NCBI RefSeq assembly: GCF_001905885.1
Contig: NZ_LIYH01000004.1
Span: 186,001-250,000, forward strand
Origin: Streptomyces sp. CB03234
GTDB taxonomy: Bacteria; Actinomycetota; Actinomycetes; Streptomycetales; Streptomycetaceae
Length of the DNA stretch: 64,000 bases
Reading direction: 5' to 3'
Position numbers and translations under genes: made by a program
The notes under the pieces: model-generated
Database searches by the model: none
Told to the model about the DNA's origin: nothing
Seen by the model: the letters and a program-made list of their open reading frames with translations, nothing else
Shown here: positions 51,991 to 59,882 of the stretch, in pieces
Numbering within the stretch: position 1 is the stretch's first letter
How the letters are laid out: the number at the start of each line of letters is the position of its first letter

Positions 51991-52070
51991 GGCCTCGCGC
52001 CCGCGCGTCGGCCCGTGGGCTGGCCGCCCGCAAGGCGGTCGGCTCGGCCAAGGGACGTAGGCCGCCGGCC
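51991..52070 (+). repeat. Direct repeat copy A, 80 bp
   Basis: Runs from GGCCTCGCGCCCGCGCGTCG to GCCGCCGGCC. Copy B lies 148 bp downstream with two or three mismatches. Confidence 0.85.
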
Positions 52071-52138
52071 TCGCCGCCCGGGGCGGTTGCACGCTTGGCC
52101 GCCGGCCCCGTCCCAGGACGCTGGGCTCGTCGGCCGCC

Positions 52139-52218
52139 GGCCTCGCGCCCGCGCGTCGGCCCGTGGGCTGGCCGCCCGCAAGGCGGTCGGCTCGCCCAAG
52201 GGACGTACGCCGCCGGCC
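52139..52218 (+). repeat. Direct repeat copy B, 80 bp
   Basis: Second copy of the repeat at 51991-52070. The differences seen are GGCCAAG against GCCCAAG and GTAGG against GTACG. Confidence 0.85.
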
Positions 52219-52248
52219 CCGGGCCGCCCGGGGGCCGACCGCACGCTT

Positions 52249-52312
52249 GGCCGACTGGCCGACTGGCCGACTGGCCGACTGGCCGACTGGCCCGCTGGCC
52301 CGTCGGCCCGCT
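52249..52312 (+). repeat. Octanucleotide tandem array (GGCCGACT)n
   Basis: Five perfect GGCCGACT units (52249-52288) followed by three degenerate ones (GGCCCGCT, GGCCCGTC, GGCCCGCT). Confidence 0.9.
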
Positions 52313-52517
52313 GCCCTCGCCGCCCGGCGCCGGCCGCCCTGCCGGCTCGCTGCCCACAGGACGGCACGCCGCTTGGCTCCCCCCCCCCGCTGGGCGGTCG
52401 GCCATGGCTCGGCCCCCCGCCCCCGAGGGCGCCGGCCCGCAGGCCGCCCCCGTCCGCCGGCCCGCACGTAAGCCGGATCGTTCAGCCATTTCGAGTCGAC
52501 AGGTCGAGGACGACGCC

Positions 52518-53732
52518 ATGCACACCAACGACAACTGGATCACCACGCCCGTCACCGCGGACCTCCTCCGCGGCGCCCTCGACGTGGAGCGCACCGGGCG
52601 CGGCGTGCTGCCGCACCGGTTGCCCGCCTGGGCCCGCGCCCAGTGCGCCGACGGGCAACTGGCCATGGCCGAGGCCCAGCCCTCCGGCGTACGGCTGGCC
52701 TTCCGCACCCGCGCCACCGCCGTCGAACTGGACACGCTGCCCACCAAGCGGGTCTACGCGGGCGCCCCACCCCGCCCCGACGGCGTGTACGACCTGCTGG
52801 TCGACGGCCACCTGGCCGGACAGGCCAGTGTCAGGGGCGGCAACACCCTGACCATCGACATGACCACCGGGACCACCGAGTTGCGCCCCGGCCCGGTCGG
52901 CACCGTCCGTTTCACCGGACTGCCCGACGGCGACGGCACCGACGGCGCCAAGGACGTCGAGATCTGGCTGCCGTACAACGAGACCACCGAACTCATCGCC
53001 CTGCGCACCGACGCCCCCGTCGAGCCCGCACCGGACCGGGGCCGCCGGGTGTGGCTGCACCACGGCAGTTCGATCAGCCACGGCTCCGACGCCGCGAGCC
53101 CCACCACCACCTGGCCCGCGCTCGCCGCGTCCCTCGGCGGCGTGGACCTGGTCAACCTGGGCCTGGGCGGCAGTGCCCTGCTCGACCCGTTCACCGCTCG
53201 TACGATGCGGGACACCCGCGCCGACCTGATCAGCGTCAAGATCGGCATCAACCTCGTCAACACCGACCTGATGCGCCTGCGCGCGTTCACCCCCGCGGTC
53301 CACGGCTTTCTCGACACCATCCGCGAAGGCCACCCGACCACACCGCTGTTGGTCGTCTCACCCATCCTGTGCCCCGTCCACGAGGACACCCCGGGCCCCA
53401 GCGCCCCGGACTTCGCGGCCCTCGCCACCGGGCAGTTGCGGTTCCGGGCCGCCGGCGATCCGGCGGAACGCGCGAGCGGGAAACTGACTCTCAACGTGAT
53501 CCGGGACGAGCTGTCCCGGATCGTGGCGCAGCGGTCGGCCCAGGACCCGGACCTGCACCACCTCGACGGCCGTGACCTCTACGGTGCGGCCGACTTCGCC
53601 GAGCTGCCGCTGCCCGACGAGCTCCACCCGGACGCCGCCACGCACCGCCGCATCGGCGAACGCTTCGCCGAGCTGGCCTTCACCGCGGACGGCCCCTTCG
53701 GGGATCGTGACGCCGTACGTGCCGGGGAGTAG
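52518..53732 (+). CDS. SGNH/GDSL-type esterase
   Basis: A 404-aa two-domain hydrolase. Residues 1-160 are a beta-sandwich, carbohydrate-esterase-2-like N-terminal domain (VRLAFRTRATAVELDTLPTK). Residues 175-395 are the SGNH domain: block I VWLHHGSSISHGSDA with the nucleophile Ser in GSSIS, block II VNLGLGGSALLDPF, block III VKIGINLVN, and block V ELPLPDELHPDAATH with Asp-x-x-His. No signal peptide, so intracellular deacetylase or esterase. ATG 52518 with GAGGA 7 nt upstream. Confidence 0.89.
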   Translation: MHTNDNWITTPVTADLLRGALDVERTGRGVLPHRLPAWARAQCADGQLAMAEAQPSGVRLAFRTRATAVELDTLPTKRVYAGAPPRPDGVYDLLVDGHLAGQASVRGGNTLTIDMTTGTTELRPGPVGTVRFTGLPDGDGTDGAKDVEIWLPYNETTELIALRTDAPVEPAPDRGRRVWLHHGSSISHGSDAASPTTTWPALAASLGGVDLVNLGLGGSALLDPFTARTMRDTRADLISVKIGINLVNTDLMRLRAFTPAVHGFLDTIREGHPTTPLLVVSPILCPVHEDTPGPSAPDFAALATGQLRFRAAGDPAERASGKLTLNVIRDELSRIVAQRSAQDPDLHHLDGRDLYGAADFAELPLPDELHPDAATHRRIGERFAELAFTADGPFGDRDAVRAGE

Positions 53733-53830
53733 TACCGATCACCCCGCTCGCCTGACGGAACGCATGTCAGCCGTACGACGGTGACGGTGAAGCCGGGCGC
53801 CCGCCACCGCGCCCAACTCGCCGTTCCTGC

Positions 53831-54112
53831 CTACGCGTCGGGCCCGGTACGCCCAGGCCCGCCCGGCCGGCCGGCGGCCGCGCCGGCCCCGAACCGCCAC
53901 AGCACCCGCGCCACGCGCGTCAGGAACCCCAGGCCCGCCGCCGTCGCGGCCACCGTCAGTACGCCCCGTGCCGCACCGCCCTCCAGGTCCAGTACGGGCA
54001 CGGGCGCCGCGCACAGGACGAACAGCCCCACCGCGAGAAGCGCCCCGGTCACCAGCGCGTACCCGATCTCGACGGTGATGGCGTCCCGTTGAGCCTGTGT
54101 TCGATTCCCCAT
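53831..54112 (-). CDS. DUF6332-like small membrane protein
   Basis: A 93-aa protein with two transmembrane helices (IGYALVTGALLAVGLFVLCA and GVLTVAATAAGLGFLTRVA). It starts MGNRTQAQRDAITVEIGYAL, as I recall for DUF6332. The C-terminus is Gly/Pro-rich. Start ATG 54112. It lies downstream of the MFS exporter on the same strand but behind a 15-bp terminator. Function unknown. Confidence 0.75.
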   Translation of the reverse strand: MGNRTQAQRDAITVEIGYALVTGALLAVGLFVLCAAPVPVLDLEGGAARGVLTVAATAAGLGFLTRVARVLWRFGAGAAAGRPGGPGRTGPDA

Positions 54113-54130
54113 GGTCCGAGTGTCACAAGC

Positions 54131-54169
54131 GTGCGGCCGGTGGGCAAGGACATCGCCCACCGGCCGCAC
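54131..54169 (-). terminator. Terminator after the MFS exporter gene
   Basis: GTGCGGCCGGTGGGC and GCCCACCGGCCGCAC pair perfectly over 15 bp with a 9-nt loop, 17 nt past the MFS stop on the minus strand. Confidence 0.75.
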
Positions 54170-54185
54170 GCCGCGTCTCGTCCGG

Positions 54186-55700
54186 TCAGTCCCGTACGCC
54201 GACGGGCTCGGCCTTCTCCGCGCTCGTACCGGCCGACTTCGCGACCACGACGGACGGCTGTCGCCGAGTACGGCGGTCGCGTCGCAGCCCGGTCAGAGTG
54301 ATCAGCAGCCCGGCGAGCGCGATCGCGGTCACCACGACGAGACCCGGCCGGAAGCTGTCCAGTACCGCCTGCGGGGACGAACCGCCCCCGTGGCCGCCCG
54401 CCGTGATGACGGCGGTCACGACGGCCAGGAAGATGGCGCCACCCACCTGGATGGAGGTGTTGAGCAGCCCGGACACCATGCCCTGCTCGTCGTCGTCCAC
54501 GCCGTTGGTGGCCTGGATGTTGAGCGAGGGGAAGGTCAGAGCGCACGCCGCGCCCAGGAGCAGCATGGAGGGGAGGATGACGGCCGCGTACCTCGGGGTG
54601 AGGTCGACCTGGAGGAAGATCGCGTAGGCGACGACGAGGAGCGTGAAGCCCGTCGCGATCACCCGGGGCGTGCCGAACCGGTCGACCACGTCACCGATCC
54701 TGGTGGAGGAGAGCGCCACCAGCACACCGGCCGGCAGGAACGCGAGCGCCGTCTGGAGCGCGCTCCAGCCGAGCAGCGACTGCATGTACTGCGTCACGAT
54801 GAACTGGAAGGCGACGTACGAGCCGAAGAACGCGGCGGCGCCGAGCTGGGCGCGCAGCTGCGTGCCGGAGCGGAGGACGCCCAACCGCAGCAGCGGGCTC
54901 GCGCTGCGCCGCTCGATGGTCACGAAGGCGGCGAGGAGGACGGCGGTGGCCAGGAACGACAGCAGCGTACGGGCGGAGGCCCAGCCCACCTCGGGCGCCT
55001 GGACCACGGTGAACACCAGCAGCAGCATGGCGGCGGTGCCGGTGACGGCGCCCGGTACGTCGTAGCCGCCGCGCGTGTCCTCGCGGTCGCTGTGCGGGAT
55101 CAGCTTCAGGCCGACGATCAGGGCGATGAGCGCGATGGGCGCGGGCAGCAGCATCGTCAGGCGCCAGCTCACCTCGGTGAGCAGCCCGGAGAGCACCAGG
55201 CCCATGGAGAAGCCGGTGGCGGCGCAGGTGGTGTAGATCGACAGGGCCCGGTTGCGCTGTGGGCCTTCCTTGAACGTGGTGGTGATGATCGAGAGGCCGG
55301 CGGGTGCGGTGAACGCGGCGCTCAGGCCCTTGATGAAGCGGCTCGCGATCAGCAGCGGGCCGGAGTCGACGAGCCCGCCGAGCAGGGAGGCGAGTGCGAA
55401 GACGGCGAGGGCGATCAGGAAGACGCGGCGGCGGCCGAGGAGGTCGGCGGCGCGGCCGCCGAGCAGCAGGAGACCGCCGTAACCGAGGATGTAGCCGCTG
55501 ACGATCCACTGCAGTGTGGCGGTGGACAGGCCGAGGTCGGTGGCGATGGACGGCAGGGCGACGCCGACCATCGAGACGTCGAGGGCGTCGAGGAACATCG
55601 CGGCGCACAGCACCAGCAGGGTGCCCCAGAGGCGGGGGCTCCAGCGGTCCTCCGTGGCCGAACCCACGGCAGGGGAAGGGACGTTGAGCGGAGAGGTCAT
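54186..55700 (-). CDS. MFS drug exporter, 14-helix DHA2-like
   Basis: A 504-aa transporter with about 14 transmembrane helices. Motif C-like VSMVGVALPSIATDLG, motif A GGRAADLLGRRRVFLIAL and the long second half (PLLRLGVLRSGTQLRAQLGAAAFFGSYVAF-type) fit DHA2 multidrug exporters. It diverges from a MarR regulator; the 87-nt gap holds a 14-bp palindrome over its -35. The -10 ends 7 nt before the ATG at 55700, so translation is probably leaderless. A strong terminator follows. Likely induced by a small toxic compound through MarR. Confidence 0.92.
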   Translation of the reverse strand: MTSPLNVPSPAVGSATEDRWSPRLWGTLLVLCAAMFLDALDVSMVGVALPSIATDLGLSTATLQWIVSGYILGYGGLLLLGGRAADLLGRRRVFLIALAVFALASLLGGLVDSGPLLIASRFIKGLSAAFTAPAGLSIITTTFKEGPQRNRALSIYTTCAATGFSMGLVLSGLLTEVSWRLTMLLPAPIALIALIVGLKLIPHSDREDTRGGYDVPGAVTGTAAMLLLVFTVVQAPEVGWASARTLLSFLATAVLLAAFVTIERRSASPLLRLGVLRSGTQLRAQLGAAAFFGSYVAFQFIVTQYMQSLLGWSALQTALAFLPAGVLVALSSTRIGDVVDRFGTPRVIATGFTLLVVAYAIFLQVDLTPRYAAVILPSMLLLGAACALTFPSLNIQATNGVDDDEQGMVSGLLNTSIQVGGAIFLAVVTAVITAGGHGGGSSPQAVLDSFRPGLVVVTAIALAGLLITLTGLRRDRRTRRQPSVVVAKSAGTSAEKAEPVGVRD

Positions 55701-55707
55701 GCGCAGC

Positions 55708-55735
55708 ACACTACATGCGTATGCATCCAATGCAA
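55708..55735 (-). promoter_or_regulatory. Promoter of the MFS exporter
   Basis: On the minus strand, -35 TTGCAT (55730-55735), 16-nt spacer, -10 TAGTGT (55708-55713). The -10 ends 7 nt before the ATG and no ribosome site lies between, so the mRNA should begin at or next to the start codon. Confidence 0.5.
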
Positions 55736-55742
55736 GTGCATT
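55729..55742. promoter_or_regulatory. MarR-type operator palindrome
   Basis: AATGCA-AG-TGCATT, perfect 6-bp arms, within a stretch that repeats ATGCA/TGCAT five times between 55713 and 55756. It overlaps the -35 of the MFS gene and lies about 45 bp before the MarR start. Confidence 0.6.
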
Positions 55743-55787
55743 TAATTCCCATGCAACAAACGGTGTCCTCCCTGCTAACGTGGGTTC

Positions 55788-56192
55788 ATGGTGGCTGTGA
55801 CGAAGTCCGAGCGGGCGCTGGTGGAGCGGTGGCGCGACGTGCTCGCCCTGCACGCCCGCACGATGTGCGAACTCGACCGTGCGCTGCACCAGTACGGGCT
55901 CGGTGCCAGTGACTTCGAGGTCCTGGACGTGCTCGCCGAGGGCGCGGCGGAGGACGGTGGCGGCTGCGCGTACCGCGTGCAGGAGCTCGCCTCGCGGGTG
56001 CACCTCAGCCAGAGCGCCCTGTCGCGGCTGGTCGCGCGGCTGGAGAAGGACGGGCTGGTGTCCCGTGGCATGTGCAGCGAGGACCGGCGCGGTGTGCGGG
56101 TGGCCCTGACGGACGCGGGACGGGCCCGGCACGCCGAGGCGCAGCCCCTCCAGCGTGCCGTGCTGAGCCGGATGCTCGCCGAACGCCTCTGA
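55788..56192 (+). CDS. MarR family transcriptional regulator
   Basis: A 134-aa winged-helix regulator: ELDRALHQYGLGASDFEVLDVLAEG, the recognition region RVQELASRVHLSQSALSRLVARLEKDGLVSR, and the wing EDRRGVRVALTDAGR. It should bind the palindrome between it and the divergent MFS exporter and release it on binding a phenolic or drug ligand. No ribosome site precedes ATG 55788. TAACGT at 55776-55781 ends 6 nt upstream, so this transcript may also be leaderless. Confidence 0.91.
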   Translation: MVAVTKSERALVERWRDVLALHARTMCELDRALHQYGLGASDFEVLDVLAEGAAEDGGGCAYRVQELASRVHLSQSALSRLVARLEKDGLVSRGMCSEDRRGVRVALTDAGRARHAEAQPLQRAVLSRMLAERL

Positions 56193-56502
56193 TCACCCCG
56201 CCCCACGGGTTCCATCTCCGGACAGCCGGAAAGCCGGACAGCCGGACCGCAAGCCGCCTTCCGTGCTTCACCGGAGACTGAGCTGCGGTCTCAGCCGGGT
56301 CGGTCCCCGCACTCGCTCCCGCCGGCCTGATCAGGAACGACGGCCGGGGTGCGGGGGAGGGGTCCAGCGCCGCAGGGCCGACTGGATCTTGGAGAAGTCT
56401 ACGAAGGGCGTGTGGGCGCTTTCATGTCTTTCACTCCTAGCTGACTCCACTCGCGTGGCTGTGTACTCCTCAACAAGTTGCAGCGGGGGAGAGCAGGTTG
56501 CC
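56193..56502. other. 310-nt intergenic region before the small ORFs
   Basis: No gene seen. The left part has short GCCGGA direct repeats (about 56220-56255). From about 56380 the G+C falls visibly and A/T-rich words appear (TTTCATGTCTTTCACTC, CAACAAGTTG), suggesting a promoter region for the small ORFs downstream. Confidence 0.5.
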
Positions 56503-56607
56503 ATGAAGCAAAAAATGGGTGTCGCGGACCTCGTCCGGCTTGCCACACGAGCGAAGGGTCAGTCGCGCGTCCTCATCGCGGTATACCACTCTGCTCCATC
56601 CTCCTGA
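56503..56607 (+). CDS. Possible 34-aa peptide gene
   Basis: MKQKMGVADLVRLATRAKGQ, then SRVLIAVYHSAPSS. A purine-rich GGGGGAGAG lies about 11 nt upstream. The composition and lower G+C differ from neighbours. It could be a regulatory peptide, a remnant of a longer gene, or chance. No family recognised. Confidence 0.3.
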   Translation: MKQKMGVADLVRLATRAKGQSRVLIAVYHSAPSS

Positions 56608-56633
56608 CCTCGTGCCGAACGAAGGAGAAGACC

Positions 56634-56753
56634 GTGACCAAGACGTTATTCGCTCGGCATGGAGAGATCGCATGGAGTGGCCCGGGTATCACCGCTGCCG
56701 CGGAGCTCGACGAGCGCAACGCTGTGCCGGCCGACGCGCTGTGGGGGGCGTAG
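56634..56753 (+). CDS. Possible 39-aa peptide gene
   Basis: GTG start with a very good AAGGAG 6 nt upstream, 26 nt after the previous small ORF. Reads TKTLFARHGEIAWSGPGITA, then AAELDERNAVPADALWGA. No signal, helix or known motif. The ribosome site makes it more likely to be translated than most tiny frames. Family unknown. Confidence 0.42.
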   Translation: MTKTLFARHGEIAWSGPGITAAAELDERNAVPADALWGA

Positions 56754-57042
56754 CCCTACCAGAGTCTCCGGGGCGACGCGCTGGTGGCGGGAAGCCACCT
56801 GTAGGGGCGACCCGAACGCGCCGGGAACGCCAGCCGCGACGCGGCGGGGATGAACCCGGCCACACCCCGGTCGCACCGGAGCGCATCGGCGGCGTCACGC
56901 CGCGATGAAACCCCGCGGGTTTCGCCGACCGAGCCGACTGAGGCGGTACCCGCAGGACCCACTTGTTGTCCCGGGTGCGGTGTCCCGCACGGGCAGAGCA
57001 CCTGGGGAACCAACCCCCACCGTTTCCGAAAGAGGAGTCACC
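56754..57042 (+). promoter_or_regulatory. 289-nt structured-looking leader of the deaminase gene
   Basis: No gene. Several short hairpins lie in series: GGTGGC/GCCACC (56783-56799), GAAACCC-CGC-GGGTTTC (56907-56923) and GTGCGG/CCGCAC (56975-56990). The ribosome site GAGGAG lies at 57032-57037. The spacing and the run of hairpins suggest a cis-acting RNA, but I cannot match it to a known riboswitch class. Confidence 0.35.
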
Positions 57043-57546
57043 ATGACCGCGCACACCCAAGAAGCGAGCGTCCACGAGCTCGAGCGCGCCTGGATGGACG
57101 AGGCCATCAGGCGGGCCACCAACAGCGTGGCGAACGGCGGCGGTCCGTTCGGCGCACTGGTCGCCAAGGGGGGCGAGATCGTCGCGCTCGGGAACAACCA
57201 GGTCACCGCGACCCTGGACCCGACGGCGCACGCCGAGGTGAGCGCGATGCGTGCCGCCTGCAAGCAGCTGGACACCTTCTCCCTCGAGGGCTGCGTCCTG
57301 GTCACGTCGTGTGAGCCGTGCCCGATGTGTCTTTCCTCCGCACTGTGGGCGCGGGTCGACCGGATCGTCTACGCCGCCGACCGGCACGACGCCGCGGTGG
57401 CCGGTTTCGACGACCGCAAGTTCTACGACCTGTTCGACAAGAAGCCCGCGTCGCTGTGGCCGATGCCGGTCGAGCAGCTGGACCTGCCGAACCGTACGGC
57501 GCCGTTCGACGCGTGGCTGGCCAAGTCCGACCGCATCGACTACTGA
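57043..57546 (+). CDS. Guanine deaminase-like nucleoside deaminase (CDA fold)
   Basis: A 167-aa zinc deaminase. HAE at 63-65 (TAHAEVSAMRAACKQLD) and TSCEPCPMCLSSALWARVD with PCxxC at 92-96 give the metal site and proton shuttle. VYAADRHDAAVAGFDDRKFYDLF and a C-terminal PFDAWL segment resemble Bacillus-type GuaD, which turns guanine to xanthine and swaps C-terminal segments in a dimer. ATG 57043 with GAGGAG 5 nt upstream. The 289-nt leader may regulate it. Confidence 0.88.
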   Translation: MTAHTQEASVHELERAWMDEAIRRATNSVANGGGPFGALVAKGGEIVALGNNQVTATLDPTAHAEVSAMRAACKQLDTFSLEGCVLVTSCEPCPMCLSSALWARVDRIVYAADRHDAAVAGFDDRKFYDLFDKKPASLWPMPVEQLDLPNRTAPFDAWLAKSDRIDY

Positions 57547-57800
57547 CGAGGAGTCCTCGGGCTGTCCGACGGACACACGATGCCCCACTCGACGGTCCTC
57601 GACGGTCCTCGACGCCGATCCGCGTCGCTGAGGCCGCTCAACGACGCGGGGCACCTTCGGGAGGCGGTGGCCCTTCGCGGGGTTCGCGGCTCCGGGGCTT
57701 CCCGGGCTCCGCGCGGGGCGCCCTGTGCTTCGCGCGGAGCCCGATGGCGTGTTCCACCCACGGGGAAGGGCCGGCCTACCCGGCCGCGATCCGCGGCTCC

Positions 57801-58541
57801 TCAGATGGCCGACGTCTCCCGCCACAGTCGCGCCAGCCGCTCGTCCCCGGCGGTGGAGACGGCGTCGGCCGGCAGCCGGTTCCACAGGGCCAGGTACACC
57901 TGCCCGGCGGGGCCGCTCAGCTCGCAGTCGGCGGGCCCGTCGGCCGTCCGCTCGGCGTGCGGGACCTGATCCGACAGACGTACGGTCCACACATCACCGG
58001 TGTCCGTCGCCCGTACGCGCAGGATGCCCGGCTCCGGCGTACGCACCCGGCTCTTCTCCCGGGCGTGGAAGCCGCGCAGCAGCTCGTCGATCCCGTCGGC
58101 GGCGAACGCGGGTGCCACCCCCGGCACTCCGGCCCCCGCCCGCAGGGCCGACTGCGCGTCCACCCGGTGCACGGCGGTCTCGTGCGCCTGGCGCCGGGCC
58201 CAGAACGCGCGCGGCGAGGGCGCGGGCAGGAACGTCCAGCACTCCAGGGTGTCGGGCGCCTCGGTCAGCGCGGTGACCAGCCGGTCGTGGCCCTCCCGGA
58301 ACCAGTCGACCAGCTCCCCACCGTCGAGACCGGGTTCGTCGCCCATCGGCTGATGCGAGGTGTACCCCTCGGTGACGAAGCCGGTCGCCCATCGGTGCAC
58401 CACGCCCGTGTGCCGCAGCAGGTCCCGCACCTGCCAGCCGGGACAGACCGGGACCGGCGCGTCGGTGCCCGCCCGCTCGGCCGCGTCGGCGAGCAACCGG
58501 CCGTCGGCGGCAAGGGACTTGATGTGCTCGGTGATCTCCAT
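57801..58541 (-). CDS. Maleylpyruvate isomerase family mycothiol-dependent protein
   Basis: A 246-aa DinB/MDMPI-fold protein. The N-terminal four-helix bundle has PVPVCPGWQVRDLLRHTGVVHRWA with the first metal His, and HETAVHRVDAQSALRAG with the His-x3-His pair. The C-terminal MDMPI domain follows (TVRLSDQVPHAERT, ADCELSGPAGQVYLALWNRLP). The family uses mycothiol as cofactor; the actual substrate here is unknown. ATG 58541 has no clear ribosome site. 254 nt without genes lie between it and the deaminase, with two CGACGGTCCT direct repeats near 57590-57610. Confidence 0.88.
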   Translation of the reverse strand: MEITEHIKSLAADGRLLADAAERAGTDAPVPVCPGWQVRDLLRHTGVVHRWATGFVTEGYTSHQPMGDEPGLDGGELVDWFREGHDRLVTALTEAPDTLECWTFLPAPSPRAFWARRQAHETAVHRVDAQSALRAGAGVPGVAPAFAADGIDELLRGFHAREKSRVRTPEPGILRVRATDTGDVWTVRLSDQVPHAERTADGPADCELSGPAGQVYLALWNRLPADAVSTAGDERLARLWRETSAI

Positions 58542-58625
58542 GTCGCGATTCTGCCAGTGCGGTGCCGCGGACCGGTATGGCCGGAAGCGGTCACGCACCG
58601 GTTGCGACGCCCTGACACGTCCGCG

Positions 58626-59876
58626 CTATCCGGACCGCCCGGCCGCCGACGCGTTGCGTGCCGCGTACCCGATCAGGGCCGCGCCGCCGGCCAGGACCGC
58701 CACCGTCGTCAGCGCCACCGGCAGCGAGAACCAGTCGGCGAGGAACCCGATCGAGGGCGGACCGAGCAGCATCCCGCCGTAGCCCAGCGTGGAGGCGGCG
58801 GCCACCCCGCCCGCGCCGGCCACGGCGCCCGCCCTGGCGACGGCGACGGGGAAGATGTTGGCCAGGCCCAGCCCTGTCACGGCGAAGCCGAGCAGCGCGA
58901 GCCACACCGTGGGCGCCAGTGCGCCCAGCAGCATGCCGGCCGCCGCCGTCGCCCCGCCCGCCACCAGGGTGCGGGTCTGGCCGAGCCGCTCCAGCATCGC
59001 CGTACCGGACAGGCGCCCGGCGGTCATGGCGAGGGCGAACAGCGAGTAGCCGGCGGCCGCCACACCGGGGTGGGCGCGCAGGTCCTGCTCCAGGTGCAGC
59101 GCCCCCCAGTCGGCCAGGGCACCCTCGCCGTACGCCGTGCACAGGGCGATCACCCCGAAGACGGTCACGAGCCGGCGCGACCGGCCGTCGAGGCGGCCGC
59201 CCCGCGCGTCCGGCGCGCCCGGCGCCCGCTCGTCGGCGGGCAGGGCCTCGGGGACGGTGGGGGAGGGACGGCGCAGGAGTACGGGGCCGGCGGCGGCCGT
59301 CAGCACAAGCCCGGCGACCGTGAGGCCGAGCAGGTGCGCCGTGGGGGAGAGGCCACCCGCGACCAGGCCGCCGAGCCCGGCGCCGAGCATCCCGCCGAGG
59401 CTGAACGCGGCGTGGAAGCTGGGCATCACCGGGCGGCGCAGCGCGGCCACGAGGTCGACGGCGGCGCTGTTCATGGCCACGTTGATCCCGCCGTACGCGG
59501 TGCCGAAGACGAGCAGCACCAGGCCGAGCGCGAGCGCCGAGTGGGTCAGCGGCGGGAGGGCGATGCTCAGGCTGAGCAGCACCGCCGAGGCGACCGTCAC
59601 CGGGTGGCTGCCGAAGCGTCGGCACAGGCGGCCGGTGAGCGTCATCGTCACGACGGCGCCGGCCGATACGCCGAGGAGGGCGAGGCCGAGGTCGCTGGCG
59701 GAGGCTCCGGTCTGCTGCTTGATGGCCGGGATGCGGACCACCCAGCCGGCGAACAGGAAACCGTCGAGGGCGAAGAACAGGGTCAGGGCGGTGCGGAGGC
59801 GGGCCAGGGAACGCGCGGCGGTGTCTCCGCCTGATCCCCCCGGGACGGCCGTCCGTAGTTTGTTTAGGTGCGGCAC
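58626..59876 (-). CDS. MFS transporter
   Basis: A 416-aa transporter with about 12 helices: FFALDGFLFAGWVVRIPAIK, GVSAGAVVTMTLTGRLCRRFGSH (motif A region), GTAYGGINVAMNSAAVDL, GALADWGALHLEQD and GYGGMLLGPPSIGFLADWFSL. It resembles FucP/YbjJ-like sugar or small-molecule MFS proteins. I take GTG 59876: a TTGAAC-N18-TATCCT promoter ends 6 nt before it, predicting a leaderless mRNA. A TTG at 59912 is the -35 element, not a start. A XylR/ROK-like operator covers the start. The ROK regulator at 61227 is the likely controller. Confidence 0.88.
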   Translation of the reverse strand: MPHLNKLRTAVPGGSGGDTAARSLARLRTALTLFFALDGFLFAGWVVRIPAIKQQTGASASDLGLALLGVSAGAVVTMTLTGRLCRRFGSHPVTVASAVLLSLSIALPPLTHSALALGLVLLVFGTAYGGINVAMNSAAVDLVAALRRPVMPSFHAAFSLGGMLGAGLGGLVAGGLSPTAHLLGLTVAGLVLTAAAGPVLLRRPSPTVPEALPADERAPGAPDARGGRLDGRSRRLVTVFGVIALCTAYGEGALADWGALHLEQDLRAHPGVAAAGYSLFALAMTAGRLSGTAMLERLGQTRTLVAGGATAAAGMLLGALAPTVWLALLGFAVTGLGLANIFPVAVARAGAVAGAGGVAAASTLGYGGMLLGPPSIGFLADWFSLPVALTTVAVLAGGAALIGYAARNASAAGRSG

Positions 59877-59881
59877 AAACT
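59857..59881. promoter_or_regulatory. ROK/XylR-like operator at the MFS start
   Basis: AGTTTGT (59857-59863) and ACAAACT (59875-59881) form a perfect 7-bp inverted repeat with an 11-nt centre starting TT. The half-sites equal those of XylR-type ROK operators (AGTTTGTTT...AACAAACT), though the spacing is 4 bp longer. It covers the transcription start and the start codon. Confidence 0.55.
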
Positions 59882-59882
59882 C

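Larger units (their letters stand above)
51821..52517. repeat. 697-nt repeat-rich non-coding region
   Basis: No believable gene. It holds an 80-bp direct repeat (51991-52070 and 52139-52218), an octanucleotide array (52249-52312), a run of ten C (52379-52388), and many CCGGC/GCCGG words. All six frames are open for long stretches but translate to Pro/Arg/Gly/Ala nonsense without the usual third-position bias. It separates the reductase from the GDSL gene, whose promoter should be near the right end. Confidence 0.8.

Noticed and set aside
52249..52312. Octamer array considered as an iteron origin or attachment site
   Set aside because: No replication or integrase gene nearby and the array decays in one direction, as slippage products do.
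51592..52467. Long minus-strand frame across the repeat region, and plus-strand extensions upstream of the GDSL gene
   Set aside because: Products are Arg/Pro/Gly nonsense, third-base bias is missing, and repeats run through in all frames.
56503..56753. The two tiny ORFs as RiPP precursors
   Set aside because: No modification enzyme, protease or transporter of a RiPP type lies next to them, and no core-peptide motif is visible.
56754..57042. Assignment of the deaminase leader as a ydaO-type c-di-AMP riboswitch because of GGGGAACCA near its end
   Set aside because: The other conserved blocks of that class are not found in order, and the gene is not a usual target.
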